A stretch of 26,675 bases of DNA from a virus, in IMG/VR virus record IMGVR_UViG_3300025594_000051, positions 1 through 26,675 of that record. The stretch is one strand, 5' to 3'. The translations under genes and the position numbers were made by a program. Shown piece after piece: positions 1-7,409 of the stretch (its first letter is position 1; every line of letters begins with the position of its first letter). The notes under the pieces are model-generated. The model was not told where the DNA came from and did not search any database. It saw only the letters and a list, made by a program, of their open reading frames with translations.

Positions 1-63
1 AACACGTGTAAGCCCATGATTTCACTCGTGTTACTACTACTGCCACTACTAAGCCATAAATAG
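1..63 (+). other. Open frame running in from the left edge, hydrophobic tail
   Basis: Frame 1 is open from the first base to a TAG at 61-63. Its last 15 codons, from an ATG at 16, encode a very hydrophobic leucine-rich stretch ending in SHK. It could be the C-terminus of a gene lying to the left, a tiny membrane peptide, or chance. It stops just before the promoter at 65-93. AACACG (1-6) and CGTGTT (27-32) are complementary, but with a 20-base loop the hairpin is weak. Confidence 0.2.
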
Positions 64-64
64 C

Positions 65-93
65 TTGACTTATGTGAAGACTTATGTTATACT
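65..93 (+). promoter_or_regulatory. Sigma-70-type promoter for the packaging/portal block
   Basis: TTGACT (65-70) and TATACT (88-93) are separated by exactly 17 bases. The -10 is preceded by TATGT, giving an extended -10 (TG motif). Transcription would start near 100, about 20 bases before the TerS start codon. The promoter at 6053-6081 has the same hexamers, spacing and extended -10, which strengthens both calls. Confidence 0.8.
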
Positions 94-121
94 ATTGTTG
101 TAATTAGGGACAATTTGTGTT

Positions 122-517
122 ATGACCACTGAACTTTCCGAAGTTAAAAAAAGAGGTCGTGGCAGACCCCGTAAGTCAGAGTTAGCCGCTGTAAAACCCG
201 GTAACAAGGGTAAAGTGGGTAGACCCAAGGGTGACGCCGCTATAATCAACGAGTACAAATCTCGTATGTTGGCTTCCCCTAAGTCTAAAAAGGTCCTTGA
301 GACTATTTTTGATGCTGCCTTGGACAACGACCATAAGAATCAGGCTTCTGCTTGGAAGCTAATTATGGACCGTATGCTACCTGTAGGTGCATTTGAGCGA
401 GAAGTAGTGAAGGACGGTGGTAGAAACGCCATACAGATCAACATTACTGGTGTTGGTACTGTAGACGTAAGCGATCCCAGTGATGTTATCGAAGGAGAAG
501 TAGTAGATGAGTCTTAA
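122..517 (+). CDS. terS: Terminase small subunit (putative)
   Basis: A 131-residue protein placed as the DNA-recognition subunit of the packaging motor. It would bind the phage packaging site and hand DNA to TerL. The N-terminus is strongly basic, with an AT-hook-like GRGRPRK core near residues 12-18 and a second GRPKGD near residues 33-38, as expected for a DNA binder. The middle (about 45-90) looks helical, and the C-terminus is acidic (ends EGEVVDES). It is the first gene after the promoter at 65-93, and the ATG at 122 is preceded by only a weak GGGA. Its end overlaps the start of the M15 peptidase gene. The TerS call rests on position, size and basic N-terminus; small terminases diverge too much for a motif-based call. 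Confidence 0.65.
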   Translation: MTTELSEVKKRGRGRPRKSELAAVKPGNKGKVGRPKGDAAIINEYKSRMLASPKSKKVLETIFDAALDNDHKNQASAWKLIMDRMLPVGAFEREVVKDGGRNAIQINITGVGTVDVSDPSDVIEGEVVDES

Positions 518-857
518 GTACTTTACATTAGACGAGTTCAACTGCCAAGTCACTGGTGAAAACAAGATGGAACCGGAGTTCCTACAGAAGCTTGATCGTT
601 TACGTGCTGGGTGTGGGTTCCCGTTTGTCATAACAAGCGGTTATAGACACCCCATAGAACATCCTATTGAAGCTGCCAAGGATGTTCCGGGGACCCATGC
701 CCAAGGCATCGCAGTAGACATCCAAATTACTAACTCAGCTCAACGTATTGTCCTCGTGCAACAAGCTCTTGAAAAGGGCTTCACGGGCATAGGCATTGCC
801 AAAACATTCGTCCATGTGGACACACGTGGTACTACTCCTGTAATGTGGGTATACTAA
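507..857 (+). CDS. M15-family peptidase, probable endolysin
   Basis: A 116-residue D-Ala-D-Ala carboxypeptidase-like zinc enzyme of the M15 (M15_3) family. It would cut peptidoglycan cross-bridges for host lysis, or possibly locally during entry. The family landmarks are present: SGYR-HP near residues 44-49, the zinc ligands H64 and D71 in a THAQGIAVDI context, and H103 in FVHVD. There is no signal peptide, so export would depend on a holin. The length fits a minimal single-domain M15 enzyme without a cell-wall-binding domain. The start ATG lies inside the last codons of TerS and the stop overlaps the next ATG (TAATG), so translation is probably coupled. It lies between the terminase genes, about 10 kb from the holin candidates. 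Confidence 0.85.
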   Translation: MSLKYFTLDEFNCQVTGENKMEPEFLQKLDRLRAGCGFPFVITSGYRHPIEHPIEAAKDVPGTHAQGIAVDIQITNSAQRIVLVQQALEKGFTGIGIAKTFVHVDTRGTTPVMWVY

Positions 858-1210
858 TGCTTTACACTAAGAATAAAAACCTGACCGACACCAGTACACA
901 AACTATTATTACTGTCCCTGATGGTCACGTAGCTCACTGGAACTTAGTCTTTGTTGCTAACTTGCACAACGCTACTAACTCCATTACTCTATTTGTGGAC
1001 AAACCTAGTCCAACTCCTGATGTCTATATCTACAACGGCACTAACATAAGTTCCAAAGAACATCTAATGATCGACGGTCAAGCAGTGTTTGTACTACAGC
1101 CCGGTGACGTTATTAAAGCGTCCACAAGTGGTGCAGGTAATGTCGAAGTAGTAGTGACTTTTGACCTGCTCCCAGCACCAACAGTGTTTAACAACTTTAA
1201 TGGATCTTGA
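857..1210 (+). CDS. Small beta-rich protein, possible virion component
   Basis: A 117-residue protein I do not recognise with confidence. The ATG at 857 overlaps the preceding TAA (TAATG) and is preferred over an in-frame GTG at 845, which lies inside the upstream gene. The sequence alternates short polar and beta-branched strands and has no transmembrane segment. It looks like a small beta-sandwich of the kind found as capsid decoration or fibre-associated proteins in marine phages. Its last 11 bases overlap the start of TerL, so it belongs to the same transcript. The decoration idea is inference. Confidence 0.7.
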   Translation: MLYTKNKNLTDTSTQTIITVPDGHVAHWNLVFVANLHNATNSITLFVDKPSPTPDVYIYNGTNISSKEHLMIDGQAVFVLQPGDVIKASTSGAGNVEVVVTFDLLPAPTVFNNFNGS

Positions 1211-2450
1211 CATTGAGCTACTGCCTTGGCAACAAGATGTCTGGGCAGACAACACTAGATTTAAGATTGTAGCAGCAGGTAGACGTACAGGGAAGTCTAG
1301 GCTTGCAGCATGGATGCTTATTGTAAACGCTTTGCAGGCCGAGAGGGGCCACGTGTTCTACGTAGCGCCAACACAGGGACAGGCACGTGACATCATGTGG
1401 CAGACCTTGTTGGAACTAGGGAACCCTGTCATCTCAGGTAGCCACATTAACAACTTACAGATTAAGTTAGTCAACGGTGCAACCATAAGCCTCAAAGGGG
1501 CCGATAGACCAGAGACAATGCGTGGTGTCAGCCTTAAGTTCCTAGTGTTGGACGAGTACGCAGACATGAAGCCTGACGTATTTGAGCAGATCCTAAGACC
1601 TGCCTTGGCTGACCAGAAGGGCTGTGCGATGTTCATAGGAACACCTATGGGTCGCAACCACTTCTACGAACTGTATAAGTACGCAGAGCTAGGTGACGAC
1701 GAGACTTACAAAGCGTGGCACTTTACTTCCTATGACAACCCAATCTTGGACCCAAATGAAATTGACACCGCTAAGAAATCTATGTCGAGCTATGCGTTTC
1801 GTCAGGAATTTATGGCGTCATTTGAAGCTCGTGGGTCAGAAATGTTTAAAGAGGACTGGGTAAAGTTTGACACAGAAAGCTCAGGAGAAGGGGACTACTA
1901 CATAGCAGTTGACTTAGCAGGTTTTGAAGAAGTCAACAAAAAGAGAACTAAGAACACTAAGCTAGACGAAACAGCTATTGTTGTAGTAAAAGTAAATCCA
2001 AATGGGTGGTACGTAGAAAACATTATATATGGTCGTTGGACTCTTGACGAAACAGCAGCCAAGATATTTCAAGCTGTAAGAGACTACGAGCCACTCAGTG
2101 TAGGCATCGAGAAGGGCATTGCAAAGCAAGCAGTAATGTCTCCTCTGCTGGACCTACAGAAGCGACACGGGACGTTCTTCAGAGTCGAGGAACTTAGTCA
2201 CGGTAACAAGAAGAAGACTGACAGGGTCATGTGGGCGCTTCAGGGACGCTTTGAAAACGGATTTGTAACTCTGAATAAAGGGGAGTGGAACTCTAGGTTC
2301 TTAGACCAACTGTTTCAGTTCCCTGACCCACTAACTCACGACGACTTAGTTGATGCTTTAGCTTACATTGACCAGCTTGCAAACGTAGTTTATGACTACG
2401 AATACGAAATTGATGACCATGAAATTTTAGACGTAGTCTCAGGATACTAG
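1200..2450 (+). CDS. terL: Terminase large subunit (ATPase-nuclease)
   Basis: A 416-residue packaging motor. The N-terminal ATPase drives DNA into the procapsid through the portal, and the C-terminal RNase H-like nuclease cuts concatemers. Walker A is GRRTGKS at residues 27-33. Walker B is FLVLDEY with D118-E119. A coupling motif IGTP lies near 146-149. The nuclease domain shows an early acidic YIAVDLAG strand, a central GIEKG, and a late HDDLVDALAY carrying the C-terminal metal-binding acids. The ATG at 1200 is chosen because it starts just before the ATPase fold; longer in-frame starts lie within the upstream gene. It ends in TAG, showing that amber is a normal stop codon in this genome. 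Confidence 0.96.
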   Translation: MDLDIELLPWQQDVWADNTRFKIVAAGRRTGKSRLAAWMLIVNALQAERGHVFYVAPTQGQARDIMWQTLLELGNPVISGSHINNLQIKLVNGATISLKGADRPETMRGVSLKFLVLDEYADMKPDVFEQILRPALADQKGCAMFIGTPMGRNHFYELYKYAELGDDETYKAWHFTSYDNPILDPNEIDTAKKSMSSYAFRQEFMASFEARGSEMFKEDWVKFDTESSGEGDYYIAVDLAGFEEVNKKRTKNTKLDETAIVVVKVNPNGWYVENIIYGRWTLDETAAKIFQAVRDYEPLSVGIEKGIAKQAVMSPLLDLQKRHGTFFRVEELSHGNKKKTDRVMWALQGRFENGFVTLNKGEWNSRFLDQLFQFPDPLTHDDLVDALAYIDQLANVVYDYEYEIDDHEILDVVSGY

Positions 2451-2461
2451 GGAACCAAACT

Positions 2462-4495
2462 ATGAGTGACTTATTTGAACCAGATCCCCTTATGATGGAA
2501 GAATCCATTGAAAGCTGGGTTATAACCAAATGTGAAGATTGGCGTGACAACTACCAGTCTAACTACGAAGAACGCTTTGATGAGTACTACAGACTCTGGA
2601 GAGGAATCTGGGACCCAGCAGACTCAGAACGTAAGTCAGAGAGAAGTCGTATTATTTCTCCTGCGCTTCAACAAGCTGTTGAGTCAAACGTAGCAGAGCT
2701 AGAGGAAGCTACCTTTGGTCGAGGCAAGTGGTTCGACGTGTCCGACAACGTGGGTGACTCAGAGCGTCAAGACGTGATGTTCCTGAGAAACAAGTTGACA
2801 GAAGACTTCGAGGACTGTAAGGTCCGTAAAGCAGTAGCAGAGTGTCTAATCAACGCTGCTGTCTACGGTACTGCTATGGGTGAGATTATCATCGAAGAAA
2901 TGAAGGAAATGGCTCCTGCAACTCAGCCCATCATGGGTGGTGACTTACAGGCAGTTGGAGTCAACATTACAGAAAGAGTCAAAGTAAAACTTAAGCCTGT
3001 ACTCCCTCAGAACTTCTTAATTGACCCTGTGGCTACCAGTGTTGAAGACGCTTTAGGAGTAGCAGTAGATGAGTTCGTAAGTCTACATCAGGTTGAGCTT
3101 TTGCAAGAACAGGGTGTTTACCGTGATGTTTACGTAGGTCCTGCTGCTACTGACTCAGAATTGGAACCAGACCAGCTTTACTCTGTGTACAACGACGACA
3201 AAGTTCGTCTCACTAAGTACTACGGTTTAGTCCCTAGAGAGCTTCTTGAGTCTGCTATGGCTGACGAAAACGAAGAAGAAGAAGAAATAGTAGAAGTGAC
3301 TGAAGACTCAGAGTCAAAACGAGAGTCAAGGTACGTAGAGGCAGTTGTAGTAATTGCCAATGGTGGCATCTTGTTGAAAGCGGAAGCTAACCCTTACATG
3401 ATGCAGGACAGACCCATCGTTGCTTTCCCTTGGGACGTAGTACCCGGAAGGTTCTGGGGTCGAGGCGTGTGTGAAAAAGGTTATAACTCTCAGAAGGCTT
3501 TGGACGCTGAGTTACGAGCTAGGATTGACGCTCTAAGCCTCACGATTCATCCTATGCTGGCTGTGGACGCTACTAGGCTACCACGTGGAGCTAAACCAGA
3601 AGTACGTCCCGGTAAAATGATTTTAACAAACGGAGATCCACGTGAAATTTTACAGCCGTTTAACTTTGGACAAGTTAGTCAAATTACCTTTGCTCAGGCG
3701 TCTGCTCTACAGCAGATGGTACAACAGGCTACTGGTGCGGTTGACTCTGCTGGAATCGCGGGTTCAGTTAACGGAGAAGCTACGGCTGCTGGTATTAGTA
3801 TGTCTCTTGGCGCTATTATTAAACGCCATAAGCGCACACTCATTAACTTCCAGCAGTCTTTTTTGATCCCTTTTGTAAAGAAAGCAGCCTATCGTTACAT
3901 GCAGTTTGATCCTGAGAACTACCCTGTTGCTGACTACAAGTTTAACGCGAGTAGTACTCTGGGTATCATTGCTAGAGAGTACGAAGTGACTCAGCTTGTA
4001 CAACTGCTACAGACTATGGAAAAAGGCTCTCCTCTGTACAACACACTGATCCAGTCTATCATTGACAACATGAACTTGTCTAACCGAGAAGAACTTGGTG
4101 CAGCTCTTCAGAAGGCTATGGAGCCTAACCCAGAAGCACAGCAAATGGCTCAGGCAGCACAAATGGCACAGGTTGAGTTCCAGAAGTCACAGACTGCAGC
4201 TTTGGCTAGTCAGGCTGCTGAGTCTCAGTCAAGGGCACAGAAAATGGCTATGGAAACACAGCTTATGCCTTCGGAGCTTGAGATTGACCGTATCAAAGCA
4301 GTCACCACAAACATACGCAAAGGAACAGAAGACGACAAAGAGTTTGAGCGTAGACTTAAAGTTGCAGACATGCTCCTTAAGGAAAGACAACTTGAGATGC
4401 AAAAGAGCAGCCAATCAGCCAAAGAAATTAAGGAGAAGGAGTCGTCTGAACTTGAGCAACAACTCATGTCACGGTTGACCTCTGATGGACGTTAG
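2462..4495 (+). CDS. Portal protein
   Basis: A 677-residue portal, the dodecameric ring at the capsid vertex through which DNA enters and leaves. Evidence is the position directly after TerL, the length (in the range of P22-like portals), and the overall build. A mixed N-terminal half contains the conserved-looking IISPALQQAVES and FLIDPVA segments. The stretch VVPGRFWGRGVCEKGYNSQK fits the portal stem/clip region. A long glutamine/alanine/glutamate-rich helical tail (about 545-677) fits a C-terminal barrel. An acidic insertion (ENEEEEEIVEV) lies near residue 270. The start has an AGGG 9 bases upstream. It ends in TAG and overlaps the collagen-like gene by 11 bases. Confidence 0.9.
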   Translation: MSDLFEPDPLMMEESIESWVITKCEDWRDNYQSNYEERFDEYYRLWRGIWDPADSERKSERSRIISPALQQAVESNVAELEEATFGRGKWFDVSDNVGDSERQDVMFLRNKLTEDFEDCKVRKAVAECLINAAVYGTAMGEIIIEEMKEMAPATQPIMGGDLQAVGVNITERVKVKLKPVLPQNFLIDPVATSVEDALGVAVDEFVSLHQVELLQEQGVYRDVYVGPAATDSELEPDQLYSVYNDDKVRLTKYYGLVPRELLESAMADENEEEEEIVEVTEDSESKRESRYVEAVVVIANGGILLKAEANPYMMQDRPIVAFPWDVVPGRFWGRGVCEKGYNSQKALDAELRARIDALSLTIHPMLAVDATRLPRGAKPEVRPGKMILTNGDPREILQPFNFGQVSQITFAQASALQQMVQQATGAVDSAGIAGSVNGEATAAGISMSLGAIIKRHKRTLINFQQSFLIPFVKKAAYRYMQFDPENYPVADYKFNASSTLGIIAREYEVTQLVQLLQTMEKGSPLYNTLIQSIIDNMNLSNREELGAALQKAMEPNPEAQQMAQAAQMAQVEFQKSQTAALASQAAESQSRAQKMAMETQLMPSELEIDRIKAVTTNIRKGTEDDKEFERRLKVADMLLKERQLEMQKSSQSAKEIKEKESSELEQQLMSRLTSDGR

Positions 4496-5189
4496 AGTAC
4501 TACTCCTCGCTCTTGACGACAAGTTTAGCGGCCTCATGAAAAAACTTGAGGACCGTGTAAGCAAAGTCAAAGCCATGAAAGGCGACACTGGCCCTGCTGG
4601 TGTTGCTGGCCCTAAAGGTGACGTAGGCCCCAAAGGGGACACTGGACCTGAAGGAAAGCAGGGCAAAGACGGCAAGGACGGTAAAGACGGGAAGGACGGA
4701 GAAGAAGGCAAAGAAGGAGTAGGGGTACAAGACGCCTCAGTGGACTTTGACGGCCATTTGGTCCTTACTTTGACTAACGGTGAAGAGGTAGACGCAGGGG
4801 CCGTGAAGGAGCTTAACGAAGCTCAGGCACCCAATGTCTACAACATCTCTATGGGTAGTATGGCTAGTCGTGCTGACCTTAAGAACGCTACGGCTAAGAT
4901 TATCACGAGTAACCACACCACAGGCGGCTCTGAGATCCTAAAGGTTACTTCTGGTGTCGTGGTTCACTTAAGAGAGCACCCGCAGAACCGAGAGACCGTT
5001 ATCATCAATTGTCGTACTGATGACAGGATTGACATCGTAGGTGAGATTAACATTGTCAACATGTCTTACTACGACATAGCCCAGTACAACGTAGATGAAT
5101 TTGGACTTGGTAGTATTATTGTAGAACAAGACGACACCACGATACACCTAGTGTACATCCAAGAATTTAAAGAGTGGTTGGCAATATAA
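4485..5189 (+). CDS. Collagen-like fibre protein
   Basis: A 234-residue protein with a clear modular order. Residues 1-32 could form a short coiled coil. Residues 33-80 are 16 uninterrupted Gly-X-Y triplets, including four KDG-type units in a row, the signature of a collagen-like triple helix. Residues 80-107 (DASVDFDGHLVLTLTNGEEVDAG region) resemble the small cap that often follows phage collagen stretches and may set the trimer register. Residues 128-234 form a domain duplicated as the next gene. A trimeric fibre on the capsid or tail is the likely role. The start ATG sits inside the end of the portal gene with a weak ribosome site, suggesting coupled translation. The stop overlaps the next start (TAATG). 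Confidence 0.85.
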   Translation: MDVRVLLLALDDKFSGLMKKLEDRVSKVKAMKGDTGPAGVAGPKGDVGPKGDTGPEGKQGKDGKDGKDGKDGEEGKEGVGVQDASVDFDGHLVLTLTNGEEVDAGAVKELNEAQAPNVYNISMGSMASRADLKNATAKIITSNHTTGGSEILKVTSGVVVHLREHPQNRETVIINCRTDDRIDIVGEINIVNMSYYDIAQYNVDEFGLGSIIVEQDDTTIHLVYIQEFKEWLAI

Positions 5190-5530
5190 TGAGCTATGTA
5201 CCTCAATCAAGAGCAGACCTAGCTACTGCTACTCCTTATACCTTAACTTCAGACCACACTACGTCTGGAACAGAGATTCTTAGGTGTGCTGCAGACGTAG
5301 ACATTATTTTAAATCCAGCCCCTAAAGACAGAGAAACAGTCGTCATGTACTTAGCTACGGCTAATACGGTAAACATTACTGGGGACATTAGGATATATAG
5401 TGCTGCTCTGTACAACATAGCCCAATTTAACATCGATGAGTTTGGGGGATCAACCTTAACTTTTAACACACAACACGCCACAGCACATCTTATGTACGTA
5501 AGAGACTTTGAGGAGTGGCTTGCAATTTAA
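5189..5530 (+). CDS. Stand-alone paralogue of the fibre C-terminal domain
   Basis: A 113-residue protein whose residues 7-113 align without gaps to residues 128-234 of the preceding collagen-like protein. By hand count 47 of 107 positions are identical. Shared landmarks are SRADL at the start, HTT-G-EIL, RETV, IAQ-N-DEFG and the identical ending EWLAI. It lacks the collagen stem. The ATG at 5189 overlaps the upstream TAA. A tandem gene duplication followed by loss of the stem (or gain of the stem by its neighbour) is the simplest explanation. The protein may assemble with the fibre tip or occupy a separate site on the virion. The fold and binding target are unknown to me. Confidence 0.85.
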   Translation: MSYVPQSRADLATATPYTLTSDHTTSGTEILRCAADVDIILNPAPKDRETVVMYLATANTVNITGDIRIYSAALYNIAQFNIDEFGGSTLTFNTQHATAHLMYVRDFEEWLAI

Positions 5531-5547
5531 CAACCAAGAGGATAATC

Positions 5548-5730
5548 ATGCTAACGGACAAAGAACTAAGTGTTCTCCTAAAACACATTGACAAACAATT
5601 TGAAGACAAGTGGCAACAAATTAAAAACTTAGAACTAAAAGTAGAGGAGCTTTCCAATGGCAAAGGAGAAGGACCCAAGACTAACAAGGGCGGGAGTAAG
5701 TGGGTTCAACAAACCAAAGAGGACTCCTAG
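5548..5730 (+). CDS. Small coiled-coil protein
   Basis: A 60-residue protein of unknown function. Residues 5-32 form a charged amphipathic helix (LSVLLKHIDKQFEDKWQQIK and following), likely a coiled coil, and the rest is a hydrophilic lysine/glycine-rich tail. The ATG at 5548 has GAGG 6 bases upstream and is preferred over longer in-frame starts that lie within the previous gene. It overlaps the next gene by 74 bases in another frame. It ends in TAG. Confidence 0.65.
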   Translation: MLTDKELSVLLKHIDKQFEDKWQQIKNLELKVEELSNGKGEGPKTNKGGSKWVQQTKEDS

Positions 5731-5941
5731 TCATCCTACTAAGTCGCACGTAGTAGTTGCCAAAGAAGGTGACGAGATTAAAACCATTAGGTTTGGACAA
5801 CAAGGAGTTAGCGGTGCGGGTGCAGCCCCTAAGTCTGAGAAAGACAAAGCCAGACGCAAATCATTTAAGGCTCGCCATGCAAAGAATATTGCAAAAGGTA
5901 AGATGTCAGCAGCCTATTGGGCCAACAAGGAGAAGTGGTAA
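5657..5941 (+). CDS. Small basic conserved phage protein
   Basis: A 94-residue, strongly basic protein. It begins MAKEKDPRLTRAGVSGFNKP and contains an RKSFKARHAKNIAKGKMSAAYWA stretch. This type of small basic protein is familiar from many marine phages, where it is annotated only as hypothetical or as a domain of unknown function. I do not assign it to a specific family. The charge suggests nucleic-acid contact, possibly as a minor internal head protein, but that is inference. The start has a good GAGGAG seven bases before the ATG. The stop overlaps the next start (TAATG). Confidence 0.8.
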   Translation: MAKEKDPRLTRAGVSGFNKPKRTPSHPTKSHVVVAKEGDEIKTIRFGQQGVSGAGAAPKSEKDKARRKSFKARHAKNIAKGKMSAAYWANKEKW

Positions 5942-6045
5942 TGCCAAAAGTAGCAGGGGTTAAGTACCCGTACACCAAAACTGGAGTTGCAGCAGCTAAG
6001 AAAGCAGCTAAAAAGAAGAAGAAGCCAATGAAAAAGGGCTACTAA
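5941..6045 (+). CDS. 34-residue lysine-rich peptide
   Basis: A very short gene encoding a protein that begins MPKVAGVKYPYTKTG, continues through an alanine/lysine stretch with a run of five lysines, and ends MKKGY. Short proteins of this pattern recur in phage head regions, so I regard it as real despite its size. The ATG overlaps the TAA of the upstream gene (TAATG), consistent with coupled translation. The high charge (more than a third lysine) suggests binding to DNA or to the acidic scaffold; the function is unknown. Confidence 0.7.
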   Translation: MPKVAGVKYPYTKTGVAAAKKAAKKKKKPMKKGY

Positions 6046-6052
6046 ATACTTC

Positions 6053-6081
6053 TTGACTTTAACCTAAAAATATGCTATACT
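6053..6081 (+). promoter_or_regulatory. Sigma-70-type promoter for the head/capsid block
   Basis: TTGACT (6053-6058) and TATACT (6076-6081) are separated by 17 bases, with an extended -10 (TATGC directly before TATACT). The start would be near 6088, shortly before the AAGGA ribosome site of the gene at 6111. It lies in the only non-coding gap between 4485 and 7392 that is longer than about 25 bases. It is almost identical to the promoter at 65-93. Confidence 0.85.
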
Positions 6082-6110
6082 ATAACTGTAGTATTAACTA
6101 AAGGAAACTT

Positions 6111-6356
6111 ATGACACCCGAGCTTGAAACTTACTTTGACAACTACAACAAACTCTTCAATCACGAAGGTTTCAAACAACTCGTTCAAGAGCTATCCTCA
6201 AATGCAACTAAATTAGCTGACATTCAGTCAGTTAAAGATACCGAAGATCTCTTCTTTCGCAAAGGCCAAGTTGCTGCTTTAGCTTCTGTAATTAACTTAG
6301 AAGCAACAATTACAGTAGCTAGAGAACAAGCAGAAGAAGAAGAAGTAGATGATTAA
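6111..6356 (+). CDS. Small helical protein of unknown function
   Basis: An 81-residue protein, first gene after the promoter at 6053-6081, with AAGGA 5-6 bases before the ATG. It is predicted to be all helical: an N-terminal segment MTPELETYFDNYNKLF, a central RKGQVAALASVINLEATI helix and an acidic tail (EEEEVDD). I do not recognise a named domain, though similar-sized proteins occur just before scaffold genes in marine podoviruses. Its stop overlaps the start of the zinc-ribbon gene. A role in head assembly is inferred from position only. Confidence 0.75.
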   Translation: MTPELETYFDNYNKLFNHEGFKQLVQELSSNATKLADIQSVKDTEDLFFRKGQVAALASVINLEATITVAREQAEEEEVDD

Positions 6357-6570
6357 AGTATACGACTTCCGTTGTGAAAATGGACACGTATACGAAAAGT
6401 TCGTAGCCTCTAGCACTGCTGAGAGTAGGTGCAATTGCGGTGCTAGTGCTACAAAAATGGTGTCTGCCCCGGCTTTTATACTTGATGGACACACTGGGGA
6501 CTTCCCCGGTAGACACATGAAGTGGGTAAAAGAACACGAACAAGCAGGCAAAAAAACTCAATCTCCATAA
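6349..6570 (+). CDS. FmdB-like zinc-ribbon protein
   Basis: A 73-residue protein starting MIKVYDFRCENGH, the pattern of FmdB-type zinc ribbons. The likely metal ligands are C9, C28 and C30, with H13 as the probable fourth in place of the second cysteine of the usual CxxC. FmdB-family members are often labelled regulators, but in phages the function is unproven. The C-terminal half (GDFPGRHMKWVKEHEQAGKK) is basic and helical. The gene overlaps its upstream neighbour by 8 bases and precedes the scaffold gene. A role in DNA or head-protein binding is possible. Confidence 0.8.
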   Translation: MIKVYDFRCENGHVYEKFVASSTAESRCNCGASATKMVSAPAFILDGHTGDFPGRHMKWVKEHEQAGKKTQSP

Positions 6571-6594
6571 TGACTAAGTTCACGGAGTTTAATT

Positions 6595-7392
6595 ATGTCT
6601 AGAGCAACACTGGTGGATATGCAGCCTGAAGAGGAAACTGCAGATACCCTAGAAAACGAAGAACCCGTAGAGACTCAACTACAAGAAGAAGTTGAACAAC
6701 CTCAACAAAACCCTACAGTACCTGATAAGTACCAAAATAAGTCCTTAGAAGAAGTAGTGCAGATGCACCAAGAAGCTGAGAAGCTTTTAGGTCGTCAGTC
6801 CTCAGAAGTAGGGGAACTTCGTAAGGTTGTAGATGACTTTATTACAAGTCAACCACAACAACAAGCACCTCAACAATACGTTGAGCCTGAAGACGATATA
6901 GACTATTTTACAGACCCTCAAGCAGCCGTTAATCGTGCTATTGAGAACCACCCTAAAATTAGAGAAGCACAAGAGTACTCCACTCAGTACAAAAAACAAG
7001 CGTCTCTGGCCTTGCTTAATGGCAAACACCCAGAAATGCAGGATATCCTTAAGGACCCTAAGTTTGCTGATTGGATTAAGGCTTCAAAGATTAGGACTCA
7101 GTTGTTTGTAGAAGCTGACCAACAGTACAATGCTGATGCTGCAGACGAACTGTTTTCACTCTGGAAGGAGCGTAAGACAGTAGCGGAGCAGACAGTGCAA
7201 GTTGAGAAACAAGCACGTAAGCAACAACTTAAGGCAGCTAACACAGGCGGAGCACAGGGTAGTTCTGAAGTAAGTCGTAGAAAAGTATATCGCAGGGCCG
7301 ACATTATTAAACTAATGAAAACAGACCCAGAGCGTTACCAAGCTTTATCAGAAGAGATACTGAAAGCATACGCGGAGGGTCGAGTCAAATAA
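6595..7392 (+). CDS. Capsid scaffolding protein (putative)
   Basis: A 265-residue protein directly before the major capsid gene, the usual place of a scaffold, which directs procapsid assembly and leaves or is degraded on DNA filling. It has an acidic, glutamate/glutamine-rich, probably disordered N-terminus (1-45). Helical segments include YQNKSLEEVVQMHQEAEKLLG near 45-65. The C-terminus is basic and helical (RRKVYRRADIIKLMKTDPER near 235-255), the kind of end that binds coat protein in T7- and P22-type scaffolds. CGGAG lies 7 bases before the ATG. The call depends on position and composition; T7 gp9-like proteins share little sequence. Confidence 0.8.
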   Translation: MSRATLVDMQPEEETADTLENEEPVETQLQEEVEQPQQNPTVPDKYQNKSLEEVVQMHQEAEKLLGRQSSEVGELRKVVDDFITSQPQQQAPQQYVEPEDDIDYFTDPQAAVNRAIENHPKIREAQEYSTQYKKQASLALLNGKHPEMQDILKDPKFADWIKASKIRTQLFVEADQQYNADAADELFSLWKERKTVAEQTVQVEKQARKQQLKAANTGGAQGSSEVSRRKVYRRADIIKLMKTDPERYQALSEEILKAYAEGRVK

Positions 7393-7409
7393 TCTAAAAG
7401 GAGATTGAC

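Noticed and set aside
1-121. tRNA or attachment site at the left edge
   Set aside because: No cloverleaf or CCA-like acceptor end was seen; only a weak inverted repeat and a promoter.
845-857. GTG start for the small beta protein, four codons upstream
   Set aside because: The ATG at 857 forms the TAATG overlap used repeatedly in this genome and is a stronger start.
4095-4478. 127-codon plus-strand frame within the portal gene
   Set aside because: It lies entirely inside the well-supported portal gene in another frame and has the skewed composition of an overlap shadow.
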